From Klebsormidium nitens (taxonomy: Eukaryota; Streptophyta; Klebsormidiophyceae; Klebsormidiales; Klebsormidiaceae): 64,000 nucleotides of DNA. The translations under genes were made by a program, and so were the position numbers. The stretch lies in contig DF236991.1 in NCBI GenBank assembly GCA_000708835.1, positions 186,001 through 250,000 on the forward strand. Reading direction: 5' to 3'. This document shows positions 34,451 to 46,700 of the stretch, one piece after another. Position 1 is the first letter of the stretch; every line of letters begins with the position of its first letter. The notes below the pieces were generated by a model that saw only the letters and a program-made list of their open reading frames with translations, did no database searches and was not told the origin of the DNA.

Positions 34451-37400
34451 ATGTGTGGCATTGCATTTGTTCTGAAATATGCGCACGTCCGGTGCTCGGC
34501 CTGCGGTGCTGCCTTTTTGAGCTATCAGGAGGAATGTGACCATGGGCGACTTGGCGAAGACACTGATGATGTAAGCGAAGAGGAGTCAAGAGCGTCAATT
34601 GGCCTTGAAGGGGCGCAAAGAAGCGATGGTGAGACAAGGGAGGTGAGTTTGTGTTCTCGTGGTGACTTCTGATAGGCCCTCGATCTGTTGACGTGAATTC
34701 TAATTTGTTGAGGTGTCGTAATGCTTCTAAGGCGTGCTGTATGGCAAATGAAGCTTAGTGTACTCTTTTTCACAATTACATAGTTTGCGTAATATTACAG
34801 TTTGCAGAAGCTTCCATCGATGAAAACCAGAAAGATCATGTGTTGTGGACTGAACATTCGTCCTTAGAAATCTCTCTGGATGAGAAAGAAAGATAGCTGA
34901 AGCCATGAGTTCTTCAAACTGGTGGTCACGAGTCAAAACCTAGAGTCACAAGCTGTGGGACATATCCAGCTTTCTGCTCATCCTAGCTGTCCACGACAGT
35001 AGCCAAACTGCTATAAAGTTCACATCCACTGTGGTCCCCCTTCTTCGAGTTACTTCTAACGGATTCTGTTTAATCTAATAGGCCAGAGCCCTGTCAGGAA
35101 AAGCAGGGCCAGTCCTTTCACCTGGGGACTTGCATGCTTGCTTTTAGCGGTGGACCAATGAAACTCAGCCAAAGCGGTGCTGGCTTCCAATGATTAAACC
35201 TAAACTTAGACTCTTTTCCCACTTTCGACTGTCTATATTGCTGCGCATTCTATTCAACTGTGAGCAGCCTAAACCTGGCAGGCTTGCCTCTGCAGGCCGC
35301 CTGTAATATTGGCCCCTCAATCGAGGATCTGGCACAGGAGCTTCAGAGGAGGGGCCCAGATGGAGTGTGCCACCTCAGCATCCCTCTCGCTGACGTCAGC
35401 ACCTCCACACCCGGTGGTACGACCAAGCCCAGCGACTCAACACTCCATTTCATAGGGGCGGAGTTGCAGCTGCGGGGGGCGGAAGTTGTGAGCCAACCCC
35501 TGGAGGACGGGTGTGGGAACGTGCTTGTGTTCAACGGTGAGGGATCAAAAAAAGTGATCCAGCTGAGTGCAATGTTATCCCAGTGCGGCGTTGGCTGATT
35601 GAATGAAAGAGCAGATCCGAAATGTGTCAAGCATTCCCAACTGCATCACACAAGGAATAGAAAGTAGCCCTTCCCTGTGATATGAAGAACGTTCCCGAAA
35701 AATCCTCATGTCTTTACAGACTCGCATGACAGCTTTCCCTCGAGGGGAAAGGAATGCTTCTTTTTCAGTACGAATGTTTTGGTACCCGGGAACCGTTAAT
35801 TGCAAGCAATCTAGCGGCTGGGCCAAAGTATAACAGCGCGGTTCGTCAGAGGCTAATGCAGCGTCTGACATCATACAAAGGGGTCCTGTGGTTTAAAAAT
35901 CCTTCTATGAAGTGGATATGCGTTGACTTTCGATTCATCATCTGTTACGTTCACGGTTCAGATGGGACCGACCAGTTTACAATACCTCCAAAACCTTCGC
36001 AGGCGAGATCTTTGGCGGTCTTCACGTGGCCCCGAACGAGAACGACGGACAGAAGCTGCTCGAGGCGCTGCGGGTTGCCTGTGCTTGCCCCCCTACTGAC
36101 GTCACGAACCCGCTCAGTGACGTCACCACCCCTTCCCTTGATGCCAGCCCCCCTCTCAATGACCCCAGCAATGGCGAATACTCGGGTTCGGAACCAGGGG
36201 CGAAGTGCTCCCAATGTCATCGACCGCCCGTTGTCCGCATTCTGTCCGAACTGAGAGGCCCCTGGGCGTTGGCGTACTGGCAGGCGGCAATTCGAACGCT
36301 TTGGTACGGGCGGGACTTCGTCGGACGGCGCAGCCTGGTCGCGCATCTACCGGACGAACTAGACGGGCGGTTCATCGTGTCATCTGTTGCGGTTACGAAG
36401 AGACGTTCGGTGGAGTCTGTTGTAGAGAACGGTCAAGAGCTTGTGAACGAGTTTGATGAGGGGTTAAGCGACTTGAAACTGAAGGAAGAAGTCAGCGGGG
36501 GAGAGTCCTTCATAAACGAGGAAGGAACAAGCCGTTTAAGCGCAGTGCAGGCAGGCGCGATTGATCCCAGCTCCAAGTGTCCGACTGCGACGACCGACGG
36601 AAGTGACGAGAAACTCCAGCGGCAGGCAAACGTAGATTTGGAAGCCGGACGGTTTTCAGTCGCCGATGATCTGGGAAAGGAACGGAATGGAAACGGAAGG
36701 GAAAGCGGGAGAGACGCGTCCGGTGCCGGGAGGGGCGGCCCGGAAGAGGAGGCCCTGTTCGACTTCTGGGTGGACGTTCCGGCTGGCGTTCACAGCTACC
36801 GGCCCGAAAACGGGGCCCACGCCAGGCACGCCTGGTCGGACCCCCAAGTGGCGCGGCTGTCCCGGTGGCGGAGGGACCGGGTTGAGCCGCCGGATGACGT
36901 CAGCGGGTGTGCTGACGTCAGTTATGAAATTTGCGGTGGCGCCGGGAGAAAGTCGGAAGCCGCAGAAGGGGCTGGACGGGCGGAGCTCGCAAACGGAAGC
37001 GGAAGGGAGCAGCACACGGACGGTGAGGAAAGGGTGCGATCAGAAGAAGCAATGGCAAATGGGGACTCCGCTGAGGGGAGTTCGGAGGTTGAAAGATCAG
37101 ATCGAGGCAATGTAGTAGAAATTGCTGTCGGAGGGGGGTTCCGGACAGTGGCAGAAAGGGGCCCGGAAGGGGAGGTGGTAGAAAGAGGGGCTGAGAGATG
37201 GGGAGGGGGCGTGGGAGAGGGGTTGCCAAAAGATGGGCAGCAAGGGGGAGGGGCAGAAGCACGCCAGTGGAGAGGGGCGGCAGACACTTGCAAACAGCGT
37301 GGGGTTAAACCGAAGCACGATGAGTTCGAAGATGCGGTGGAACGGCTATTGGAGGCGCTCAGCCAGGCGGTCGCAAAGCGAGTCACCGGTATCCGGAAAC

Positions 37401-40400
37401 GAGACGAGTCTGGTTGCTACGGAAGAGACAGAAGCAGCGGCGAGTTAAGGAACTGGTCAGACAACGGTTTTAGCAATAAGTCAAGCAACGGGTTAGATCG
37501 GTTGACCAACGGGTTATGCAACGTCCAAGGAAACAATGCATCTGGCAGCCCGCCAAGCAACGGACCCATCGGCAGCACTTCTGCTACGCAGTCCGCATCT
37601 TCGTTCGAGACTGCTGACGTCAGCTCGGGCCGACCAGGGCGCCCTGCTGACATGGCAGTTCTCTTTTCGGGCGGGCTAGACTCCATGATTCTGGCGGCGC
37701 TGGTCGGTAGACACGTCACCGAAGGGGCGACCATCGACCTGATCAACGTGTGTTTCGATGGGGGGACGTCGCCGGACCGGCTGTCGGCGATTGCGGGCTT
37801 AAAGGAATTGAAGACGCTCTTTCCTGGTCGAAGGTGAGGGACGAGCAAGTCTTGGTGAGGGAAAGGAACTATAACTGAGGTTCTGAACGAGAAGGTTTTG
37901 GATTCCTTAAAACAGAAGCAAAAAGAATGTGCGAAAAAGTCCCCGAAGGAAATTCGAATCGTGCTCTCGCTCCGAAATGTGCGACTTTTGAGAGCCCGTT
38001 GACCCGTTTCCAGTTTGTTTCTCGCTTCGTTGGCCTTCTCACCCTTGCGTAACTCTATCCTTCTCGTTTTGCTATTCCGTAAACCATCTGCACCGCTCGC
38101 ACCTCGCGAACGTCATTTGCCCCGTTCCAGTCCTACTTTCTCAGTATTCCAGGTTAGATTCTCCTCTCCGTGCAGAGATTCAATATTCATCTATGTGCGA
38201 CATGAGTGAACCTACAACTTGGAACACCTTTGACAGTCGACTCGTCTATCTTGAAAAATTGAATCGCAAAGTCCCCGCCTTCTCACCCTGAACCACCCCT
38301 CCTAATTTTACACGGGCCTTCTACTGGCTCGCTTTTGCGTCAGTGCCTTCAAGTGTTCCAAAGCCTTCTCCCTGCGATTTTGTAAACGTTATTGTGGATC
38401 TCCTGTGACAAGTAGCGGATTGAGGTGATCTCGTCCCTCGCAGAAGTCGGACCGTCCACGTCTTCTGGTCCTAATCGGCCCCTCCACACCTACACGTAAC
38501 TGTTTCCCTCACTGCCTTCCCAATCTTCAATCAAAGTCTCTTCTGCAAGTTTGGTGAGATCTGACTCCAATTCATCGTGACAGGTGGCGGCTGATCCGCG
38601 TCGACTCGTCCCTAGCAGAAGTCGACTTGCACCGCCCACGTCTTCTTTCGCTAATCTGCCCCTCCCAAACCTACATGGACCTCAATATCGGCGCCGCGCT
38701 CTGGCTCGCCGCACGCGGCCGCGGCTTCGTCGCGGTAGAAGCCGCTTCAGAGTCTGATTGTAAACGTTTGCAATCATCGAACAGTTTGGACGAGCAATTG
38801 GACTGTGCGGAGCGCGCTCAACCCAGGACTTCGGACGGTCGGAGCAGTAACCTGCAAGGTGCGGAACCGTCAAACAGGTTAGAATCCAGAGAAGAGACTC
38901 GAATTGGTCCAGAGTGCACCGTATTAAGAGCAGCGGAAGGTCAAAGCAGAAAAGCAGAGAGCCAATCTGACGGGGCGGAAGACAGTGGTGACCGACGAGC
39001 GGATGATTGGCGGCATATCGAAGCTGGGCAGTTGAGGAGGTCGCATGGGCGACGGTCGGGTGGTGAGGACGGCTGTGACATCGGACGGTCGGACGATCCT
39101 CATCGGACGGCTGAAAATCCGTACACGAGTTCCGCGCGCGTGTTGCTGGTGGGCAGTGGGGCCGACGAGCAGTGTGCCGGGTACGGCCGGCATCGCACCA
39201 AGTTTCGGGAAGGAGGGTAAGGACATCTGAAACGCTTCCAGGACGAAGGACCTTGTTTTGGAGCGAGAGTGAGAGCAGATCTCGTTTGAACGTGCAGAAA
39301 CCAAGTTTGGAGACGTTGATTAGTTTTGGAAGATTGCCGGAAGCTAAAAACGTACGTCGTCAAACATTTCGAATCCTGTTCAAGCTTGGAGCTTGTTTGA
39401 CTTTCTTCAGCCCACGCCAGTTGCGTTTTCCTCTTTCTCCCTGCTTCCGTCTCATCAGCTTTGTGGTTCCCCTTGGAAGACGAGCTTTTCCGAGAGCTTC
39501 GCGGGGCGGAAGCCTTGAAGGGTCCTTCTTTGGTCATTATGAAAGCATCCTGTTCGTTTTTGCTGCTGCATCCTTTTGGTTGCTTTGCGGTCTCTAAACC
39601 GTCCGAACCCTAGAATCGGCTCAAGGGTCCGGCTTCGCTTGCCTCTCTATTGATCTTTCTATTCGCATCTAACAGCGGTTTGTCCCGTTCTCAAGTGCGT
39701 TCGCTTTGGAATGATCCTCAGAATCTCGGTTGGTTATCTTCCCAACTTTTCTCGCCTTAAGGGGACTAAGGCGCTTCATGATCAATCGCGTAAAAGTACC
39801 AAGTCCAAGTCCTGAATAACCCGAGTTATGCTTGACAGGTGGCAGCGTTTGGATGCCGAGATGCGCTTAGACGTCCTGCGGCTGTGGCAGCGTAACCTCG
39901 GGCGGGACGACCGGTGCATAGCTGACCACGGGAAGGAGGTACTAAACCCTTTTTGAGTTTCGCGTTCAAAGTCAGGGTTTCGGTTGGGGACGCTATGGCT
40001 GAAGACACGGGTTTCTGTTGAGGAGTTCGTTCCAGTTGTTGACTAGATGGTTCATGTTATGCGAACAACGAATATTTTCGAATGGAAAGAACACGATGAA
40101 GACAATAAACAGTCTGGAAAGAGAAGTGCTCATTGTTGAGAAGCCCGGCTTTCTTTTTTGAGGCAGACAAAGATGGCGCTTTCTTCCTCAGCGCCTTCAT
40201 GGACTGCTTTTCATTCCGATGGTCTGGAAGTGTGAGACCGAAAAGTGAAGCGGGAATCAGAAAAACCGTCGCAAGCAGCCACGATGCTGTCGCTGCAAGC
40301 GCAATGAATCAAGACGTCTTGCGTGAGAGGACAATGTCGTTTTGACACATTTTCTTCTCATCTTTCGTGGGGCTCCTCTCTTTCTCGCCCCTTGTCTTCA

Positions 40401-42607
40401 CCTTTCACTTGTCGATCTCGTGCGTTTCCCTCGACCAATTGCCCGACCACACCTTAGCATTCTCAGATCTGAATCATTGATACAGTCTGTTCGCAGGCGC
40501 AATAAACTCTCCTCAAATCTGCGTCACTTCTCCTCGGTTTAGAGATCCGCATAGACGTTCATAGCTTCCAATGTAAGACCGGTCAGAACCACATACGAAT
40601 AAACTCAACTCCGAACAATTGTCATAGTTGCCGACGCCTTTGCCAACCCGCTTTCCGGTTCCGTTGCAGACCCGCTTTTCGTTCCTCGACAAGAACGTAA
40701 TGTCACTCCTCATCTTCCTCCCCTTTAAATTTGTAGTGGATCTTCGACAACCGTCCGTTGCAGGCCCGCTTTTTGTTTCCGTTCTAGGCCCGCTTTCTGT
40801 TCCGTTGCAGGCCCGCTTTCCGCTTCGTTTCAGGCCCCCTTCCCCTCCCTCCGCTGCCTCTCTGAATCGTCCCGTACCTTCAGCAGCCTTCCATTGTAGG
40901 CCTGCTTTTCTTTTCCGTTCCAGGCCCGCTTTCCGGTCCGTTGCAGACCCCCATTCCGTTTCCATTGCAGGCCCGCTTCCCGTTCCTCGACGAGGACGTG
41001 ATGTCGCTCCTCCTCTTGCTCCTTACACCCTTTGGATCGTGGCGGGACTTCGCCAGCCGTTCATCGCAGGCCTGGTTTCCAGTTCTGTTGCATACTCATG
41101 TTCCGTTTTCGTTGCAGGCCCGCTTTCCGTTTCTCGACGAGGACGTGATGTCGCTCCTTCTCTCGCTATCCCCCTGGATCGTAGCGGACCTTAGGCAATC
41201 TTCCGCTGCAGGCCCGCTTTCCGCTCGATCACAGACCCCCACCCCGCTTCCGTTGCAGCCCTGCTTTCCGTTCCTCGACGAGGGCGTGATGTCACCCCTC
41301 CTCTTGCTTCCCCTTTGGATCGTAGCGGACCTTCGCCAGCTCGTCCGTTGCTGGTCCATTTTTTCATTTTCGTCGCAGACCCCTTTCCGTCTCCATTACA
41401 GATTTGCTTTCCATTTTCGCTGCAGGCCCGCTTTCCGTTCCTCGACGAGGACGTGATGTCGCTCCTCCTTTCGCTCCCCCTTTGGACCGTAGCGGACCCT
41501 CGCCTGCCGTCCGGGGTAGGCGACAAGAAGCTGCTTCGAGCAGTCGCCCGACGTTTGGGCATCAGGGCTGCCGCCGCGCTTCCCAAACGGGCAATACAGG
41601 TATGACTTTCGAAAGGGCGCGACTTACGTCAACGCAGACTGAAGAAGTCCTTCGAAGATTCTGTTTTGCGGAATCTTGACGTAGATACCGTAAAAGCTCA
41701 TTCGAGCGGTGCCGCGCCGGTTCGGTATCAGGGCCGCTGCAAGGCTTTTCATCGAATGGGCGATACAGGTAACCTCGTAGAAGACCAGATTGCACGAACG
41801 TGAAGGTATCTGATTACCGTTCGGTGAGGCTTTTGGTAGCAGAAAGCTGTCTCCGACGGCTGGGTATCCGAGTTGCCGCGGCGCTTCGCAAGCGGACAGT
41901 ACAGGTAGGCCCTTCAGACGCGCCAGTTCGCACACCCGCTTACGGAGTCTTGTTCCATTTTCATCGACGGGAAGACGGTCAGGCGGTACCCCGCCGGCTG
42001 AAGATTCACACTGCCCAAAATGTAAAAGTTGTCTTGCACGTATCGGTTTGAAGAACTTTAGAAGCAGATAGCAGCGAAGTGACTAAGTAGGCAATCAAGC
42101 GAAGGCCGATGGGCTGTTGCTTGTCCCCCGTGGTGCTCCACCGGTGGGCATCGTAAGTAAAATGGACGAACGTGCTACGTTTTGCTTGGAGAGAAGTGGG
42201 GAGAGAAGTGGGGTGAGAGAGTCGGGTTTGCATGGGTGAGGTGGCCTGGGAAGGCTCGCAACGGGCCTCGAAGGTCATAACAAAGAAGCGATGAGTCGGT
42301 TGGCTTCCGCAGATATACCGCCCTGTTGTTCATGGCCTCAATGCGAGGGGCGTATTTGTTCGCGTAGTATATATGTGCAGGCTGCTTCACGTGCGGATCT
42401 TGTCATTCGCGATTTCACATGGAAGATCATGAAGAATTGAACTCGAATGAGCTTCAGCTTGAACTCATATGAACGGCTCTTATACAGTTCGGGAGCCGCA
42501 TCGCCAGGGCTTCGAATCGGCGCGACTTCGGGAGCAACCGGGCTGCTAACGCGTCAGCAGCCGGAGGCGTTAGCTTCCGCAAAGACCGATCTGCGGACCC
42601 TACTTGA
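34451..42607 (+). CDS. ASNSD1: asparagine synthetase domain-containing protein 1
   Basis: Class II glutamine amidotransferase plus asparagine-synthetase ATPase domain; the in vivo substrate of the family is uncertain. Exons: 34451-34642, 35296-35536, 36003-37833, 38584-39216, 39839-39938, 41426-41599, 42488-42607 (1096 residues, all phases agree). The start is fixed by MCGI, which places the nucleophilic Cys at position 2. Glutaminase segments: QELQRRGPDG, LVFNGEIFGG, LRGPWALAYWQ, WYGRDFVGRRSL. Synthetase segments: the SGGLDSM PPi loop near residue 700, [49 protein letters not shown]. Human ASNSD1 is about 640 residues; the excess is a Gly/Glu/Arg-rich insertion of about 300 residues between the domains (exon 3) and about 120 residues before GSGADEQ (exon 4). 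CxxC pairs in exons 1 and 3 might bind zinc (inference). Convergent with the hydrolase gene downstream. Confidence 0.92.
38220..38583 (+). repeat. copy of ASNSD1 exon 4 acceptor boundary
   Basis: At 38404-38500 the sequence repeats the start of exon 4 (true start 38584), including GTGACA-G, the TCGTCCCT-GCAGAAGTCG run and CCACGTCTTCT, about 180 bp upstream. It is degenerate and would not translate through. A fainter trace is at 38230-38300. Confidence 0.75.
40630..41425 (+). repeat. five acceptor-boundary copies before ASNSD1 exon 6
   Basis: The true exon starts at 41426 and encodes ARFPFLDEDVMSLLLSLPLW. Copies beginning after TGCAG lie at about 40670, 40811, 40971, 41118 and 41259, spaced about 141-167 bp. 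All keep the acceptor; several still translate as ARFPFLDEDVMSLLL. Between them are extra short GTTGCAGGCCCGCTTTCCG units, so the array has internal slippage as well. Confidence 0.9.
41600..41910 (+). repeat. two donor-boundary copies after ASNSD1 exon 6
   Basis: The exon end encoding RRLGIRAAAALPKRAIQ followed by GTATG (ends 41599) recurs ending at about 41768 and 41904 (spacings about 169 and 136). Both copies end in ACAG and GTA donors. Exon 6 therefore has copies of its acceptor upstream and of its donor downstream. Confidence 0.85.
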
Positions 42608-43760
42608 TACACAATTCGGCCCGCATCAGCGTGTCCTTTACTTTCGACCGACTTCCATTTGCAGTATTCTTTCCGCATTGGGCGGCATGGGTGATGGCAG
42701 ACTCGTCTCAAGTGTCCAATCCGATTGGGTGATTACGTTGGGTCCCTGACTCAATGACTGACTCAATGACTGCCAGTTCAAAGATGAATGATTTTGAAAT
42801 CAAATGAGTTCACGCAATCGAGAACCATGGAAGAGCAGACTCTGTTGGACCGGACAACTTCGACTGCATTTGATCTCGCGCTCATGCAAGCCCATGTGCA
42901 CGTTTGAGATATTTCAGTTTGTACGGTCCACAAACTGTCCTGCCGTTCGGTTGTGCAAGCGCCGGTGACATGTTAAATGTTACATTTTGTACGTGAACGT
43001 CGCTCTGTACACGTTCGATGCTGCATGATTGTATAACCATGCCACCAACTAGCTCATGCAGTGGCCGCCCGGCCTAGCTACCTGCTATATCAATCCGTCT
43101 GCCCGGGCGGTATAACATCATGCAGGCCAAGTAGCTAGCTGAGCCGGGTACGTTAAGTCAAGTTCGCTTATTAAATTATAGCCTATATATGGCTTCAAGT
43201 GACTGCGCCTCATTCAATGCGAACACGGCATGCAGTTTAAATGCGCGGCATGCCACAGGTGGAGTCAATATTCATGGTACTTACTTCAAAAGCGCGGCCG
43301 ATTGCCAAGTATTTGCCTTTCGCATGGCGTGCTGACGAAGTCGTCACGTACGTCGGAATGATACGCCAACGCAGGCCGGGCAAGACGCCAATCAGAGCCC
43401 GGCCGCAACTATTCACACCTCGCCCGGACAGGAACTTCGGAACAAGCGAAAACAACTTGAAGTTGAGCGGAGGTAAAACGCGAGCTAGTAAGCAAATTTT
43501 TGTCATACTCGGAGGCTCAACTGTCAACGAGTACAATTGGTCTACCTTAACACATTTGGCCTTTATGGTTTTCAAGCAAAGCTCAGCAATGGTGATTACT
43601 GTTAGTATATTACATCGGTGGCTGCTTCGCAGTCAACCATGCATGGCCTTTGTTTTAATATCCCATCGAGTGCATGTGGCACAAGCAGATACGCTCAGCT
43701 TACATACAATTTGTAACTTAACCTATCAAAAACGGCAGTCTATGCATAGTTACACAACGG
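42608..43760. other. convergent intergenic region, ASNSD1 / hydrolase
   Basis: No gene supported. 42755-42775 has a short duplication of GACTCAATGACTG. From about 43380 the sequence begins to match 49740 onward, marking the left edge of the duplicated hydrolase block. Confidence 0.6.
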
Positions 43761-46700
43761 TCAATGCTTGCCCGCATTTTGTGAACTCTTGTCAAAGCCC
43801 GTGAGCATCGCGTGCAGGTTATTACCCGCCCCCGCCTGCAAAAACTCGGCCATGGCCTCCAGTATCTCCAATTTGGAGTAGTATAAGCTATGGCGCACCT
43901 CTACTTGGCCGGTGATCTCCTTTTGCCTCTCCTCCAGCATCTGCGCAATGAGCAAAAGCTCTTGCATCTCCGACTCCTCCAACCCGTCAAAACACCCCGC
44001 TTTTAGTAGCGTTCCAGTCACCGAGTTATCCGAGTTGAGCCCCGGTTGCCCAGTACCAGCTTCTCCAAGCGAACCAGCCGGCGCCAACCGCTGAGGCTCC
44101 AGCAAGAAATCGAAGCGGGGCTCTTTTTGGCTCGGAGTCCCGAACGCCGTGTCGTTGTTCAGAATCAAGTTGTGCACGTTCCAGTGCACGACCGGGGTTT
44201 TCCCCTCGGGGGGTCGGTTCCCCTCCAGGACAGACCCCCCGGGCACTTTCTCCACCAGCTGCTCCAGTTTCAACGTCTCGGAGACGGTCACCTGGGCAGA
44301 GGACACGCCCTTCTCGGCGCTTCCGGTGCCCAACACCACGTGTACCAAAACCTTTTGGAGGCCGCTTATTAAAAACCGCTTCGCCACGTAGACCACGGGT
44401 AGCAGCACGAGGCGCAGGAGGAATGAGACGATCGCGATCCAGATCGTCAAGACCATGATCTCAAGATTGAAGATGAGCGCTTTGTGCTTTGCGCTTTGCG
44501 CTTTGCGCTTGTGAGGGAGGCAGCAGTTCGTCGGGACCGGCACGTCGCGGAGCCTGGTCGCCCGGCGGATGTCGGCCGGGAGGCTCTTCCAGGGCTGCAG
44601 ATTGAAGCTCTGGGCGACCTCGGGAACGATGTACGCACGAACCTAACAAACAAACAAAAACGTGGTTAGTGCTTAACCGTATTGTTTACCAAAATACCAG
44701 CGAGTTACCGGTGCACTCCGATTGAGATGGAGACTATTCCAGGGTTGAAATTTGAAGCTCTGGGCGACCTCGGAATGATGTATGCACGCACTTGGAGAGA
44801 ACGCGCTAGAGTGGTCAATACTCGACCAGGTTCCAAAACGCAATGTTAGCGAGTTATCAATTATTTCGGTCGTCGAGATGGATAGCTTCTAGAGTTGCAA
44901 GTTGAATCTCCGGGCACGCACGTTGCAAGAGAGAAAAAATCTAGGTTAGGCTTAACCGGAGCTCTTTACGACAATGTTTTCCAAGTTGACGCTTCATCCT
45001 GATGAAACGGAAGCTTTTCAAGGGGTACGAGTTGGAGCTTAGGCGACCCCAAACCATGTAGGCCCGCGTATGAAGCGAAAGAGTACGAAGGCGTTCAGTG
45101 GTTAACATAGACCAGGCCCAAGTGGCTATTGCTCGTTGTGAAGTACCAGAATCCCATGAAGAACACCGAGAGGCGAAGAGGAGAGCCCCTTGCTTTGCTC
45201 GCTGCCTTGAATAGGACTTGCTTCTGAAACCGTATGTCTTTGTCTTTGTGCGGTCGTTGATAAACTACTCTTCATGAGAGCAGATATTCTCAGAACTCAG
45301 GAGGCTGAATTGATGAAGGAATCCGCTCTCAAAATGAAAGTAGGATACAGGTTCTGATCTTTCGCGTCAATCACGTGCGGCTTCAAGCTGTGTCGACCTA
45401 ACCCACAATTGATCGAGCTCACCAACATATAAGAAGCTGTTGGTAAAAGAACATGCTTCGAGGTTCCCCCGTCCTTTTCAAAAGGCCTTGTGAGAAGGGA
45501 AGGGCTCGTTTCCACGTCTGCTTTTCTGTTCAAATGTGTGACATGTGTGCAGTCAAGATGACAGCCGTCTCGATAAACAGGTCAGCCGCTAGGAGAGCCC
45601 GATGCAGAAAGAAGGAAAAAGAAAAGAGGTCTTGGTAGCAAGAAGCCCTAAAGAAACTTGGATGGCCGAACCAATTGGCAGGACTTGGAGCCTCACTGCT
45701 TCAAGAATCGGTAGTCCATACCACATGGATACTGTGAACCATTATTGAGATTTAACACCGATAGGAAAAGTTGAGTTTGCAGCAAGTCTGGCAACCTTCT
45801 CAAACCAGCCGCGCTTGCATAACATTTCCGTTTCCCAATCCGGAAAAGGAAAGAACGAGAATATTTCCCAGTTTGGGGAAAGGAAAGCACCAAAAGAAAC
45901 AAGAACGAAAAGGCATCAAACCTTACTAGCGGTGCCGTGCTCCGGAGGGCAAAGTTTGCTTCGTCCAAAATCCCGGAGTGGACAACGAGGACCGCCATTT
46001 CGGCAGACCACGGCTGCTTCGTCAAATGGTAGATGTTTCCGGCAACATGCGCATCAGGGCGGTGCGGTTTGAGCGGGTCAATCTTCCCCTGCGAAAGAGA
46101 GAAGAGTCTCTTTTTGTTCTTTGCCTTCTCTAGCTGCCAGATGGTGATTGTTTCTGAGCACTGTGGGAATCTTTTTCATTTTGATGTTTTCCGTCTCTCG
46201 TAGTCAGATGGTAAATGTTCCGGCCAGTGTGCACTGGGCCGATGAGGTTTGAGCGGGTCAATCTTTCCCTGTGAAAAAATACCTTCTCAGTTTTGATGTT
46301 CCCGCCTCTAGTTGCCAGATGATGAATGTTTCCCGCAACGTGCCTGTTGGGCCGTTGAGGTTTGAGCGGAAAGGTCTTCCCCTGCAAAGAAGAATCTTCT
46401 TAGTCCTGATGTTTCCACCTCTAGTTGTCAGATGGTATGTTTCTTGGCGTGTGGGCCGGTGAGGTTTGAGTGGGTCAATCTTCCCCTGCAAAAGGAGAAG
46501 CTACTTCGTTCCGATTCTTCTCCTTTTCTAGTTGTCATATGATAGATACTTTCTGGGGTGCGCGCGGTGGGCCGGTGAAATGTGAGTGGGTCAATCTTCC
46601 CGTGCAGAAGATGAAGCTTTTCATTCTGATGTTTGCATTCTTTAGTAGTGTGCGTGGCATTGGTCGTTATAGCATCAGCATATAGAGAAGGATTCTCATG

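Noticed and set aside
36656-37386. Several minus-strand open frames of 110-150 codons
   Set aside because: Antisense to the Gly/Glu-rich insertion of ASNSD1 exon 3, whose frame and phases are fixed by conserved motifs on both sides.
45297-45533. Possible extra exon of hydrolase 1 (frame containing MLVSSINCG, with a similar frame in paralogue 2 at 51837-52082)
   Set aside because: Similarity is at DNA level only with frame differences, and joining exon 2 to exon 3 directly gives phase 0 and a smooth protein (STAPL-VRAYIVP) in both paralogues.
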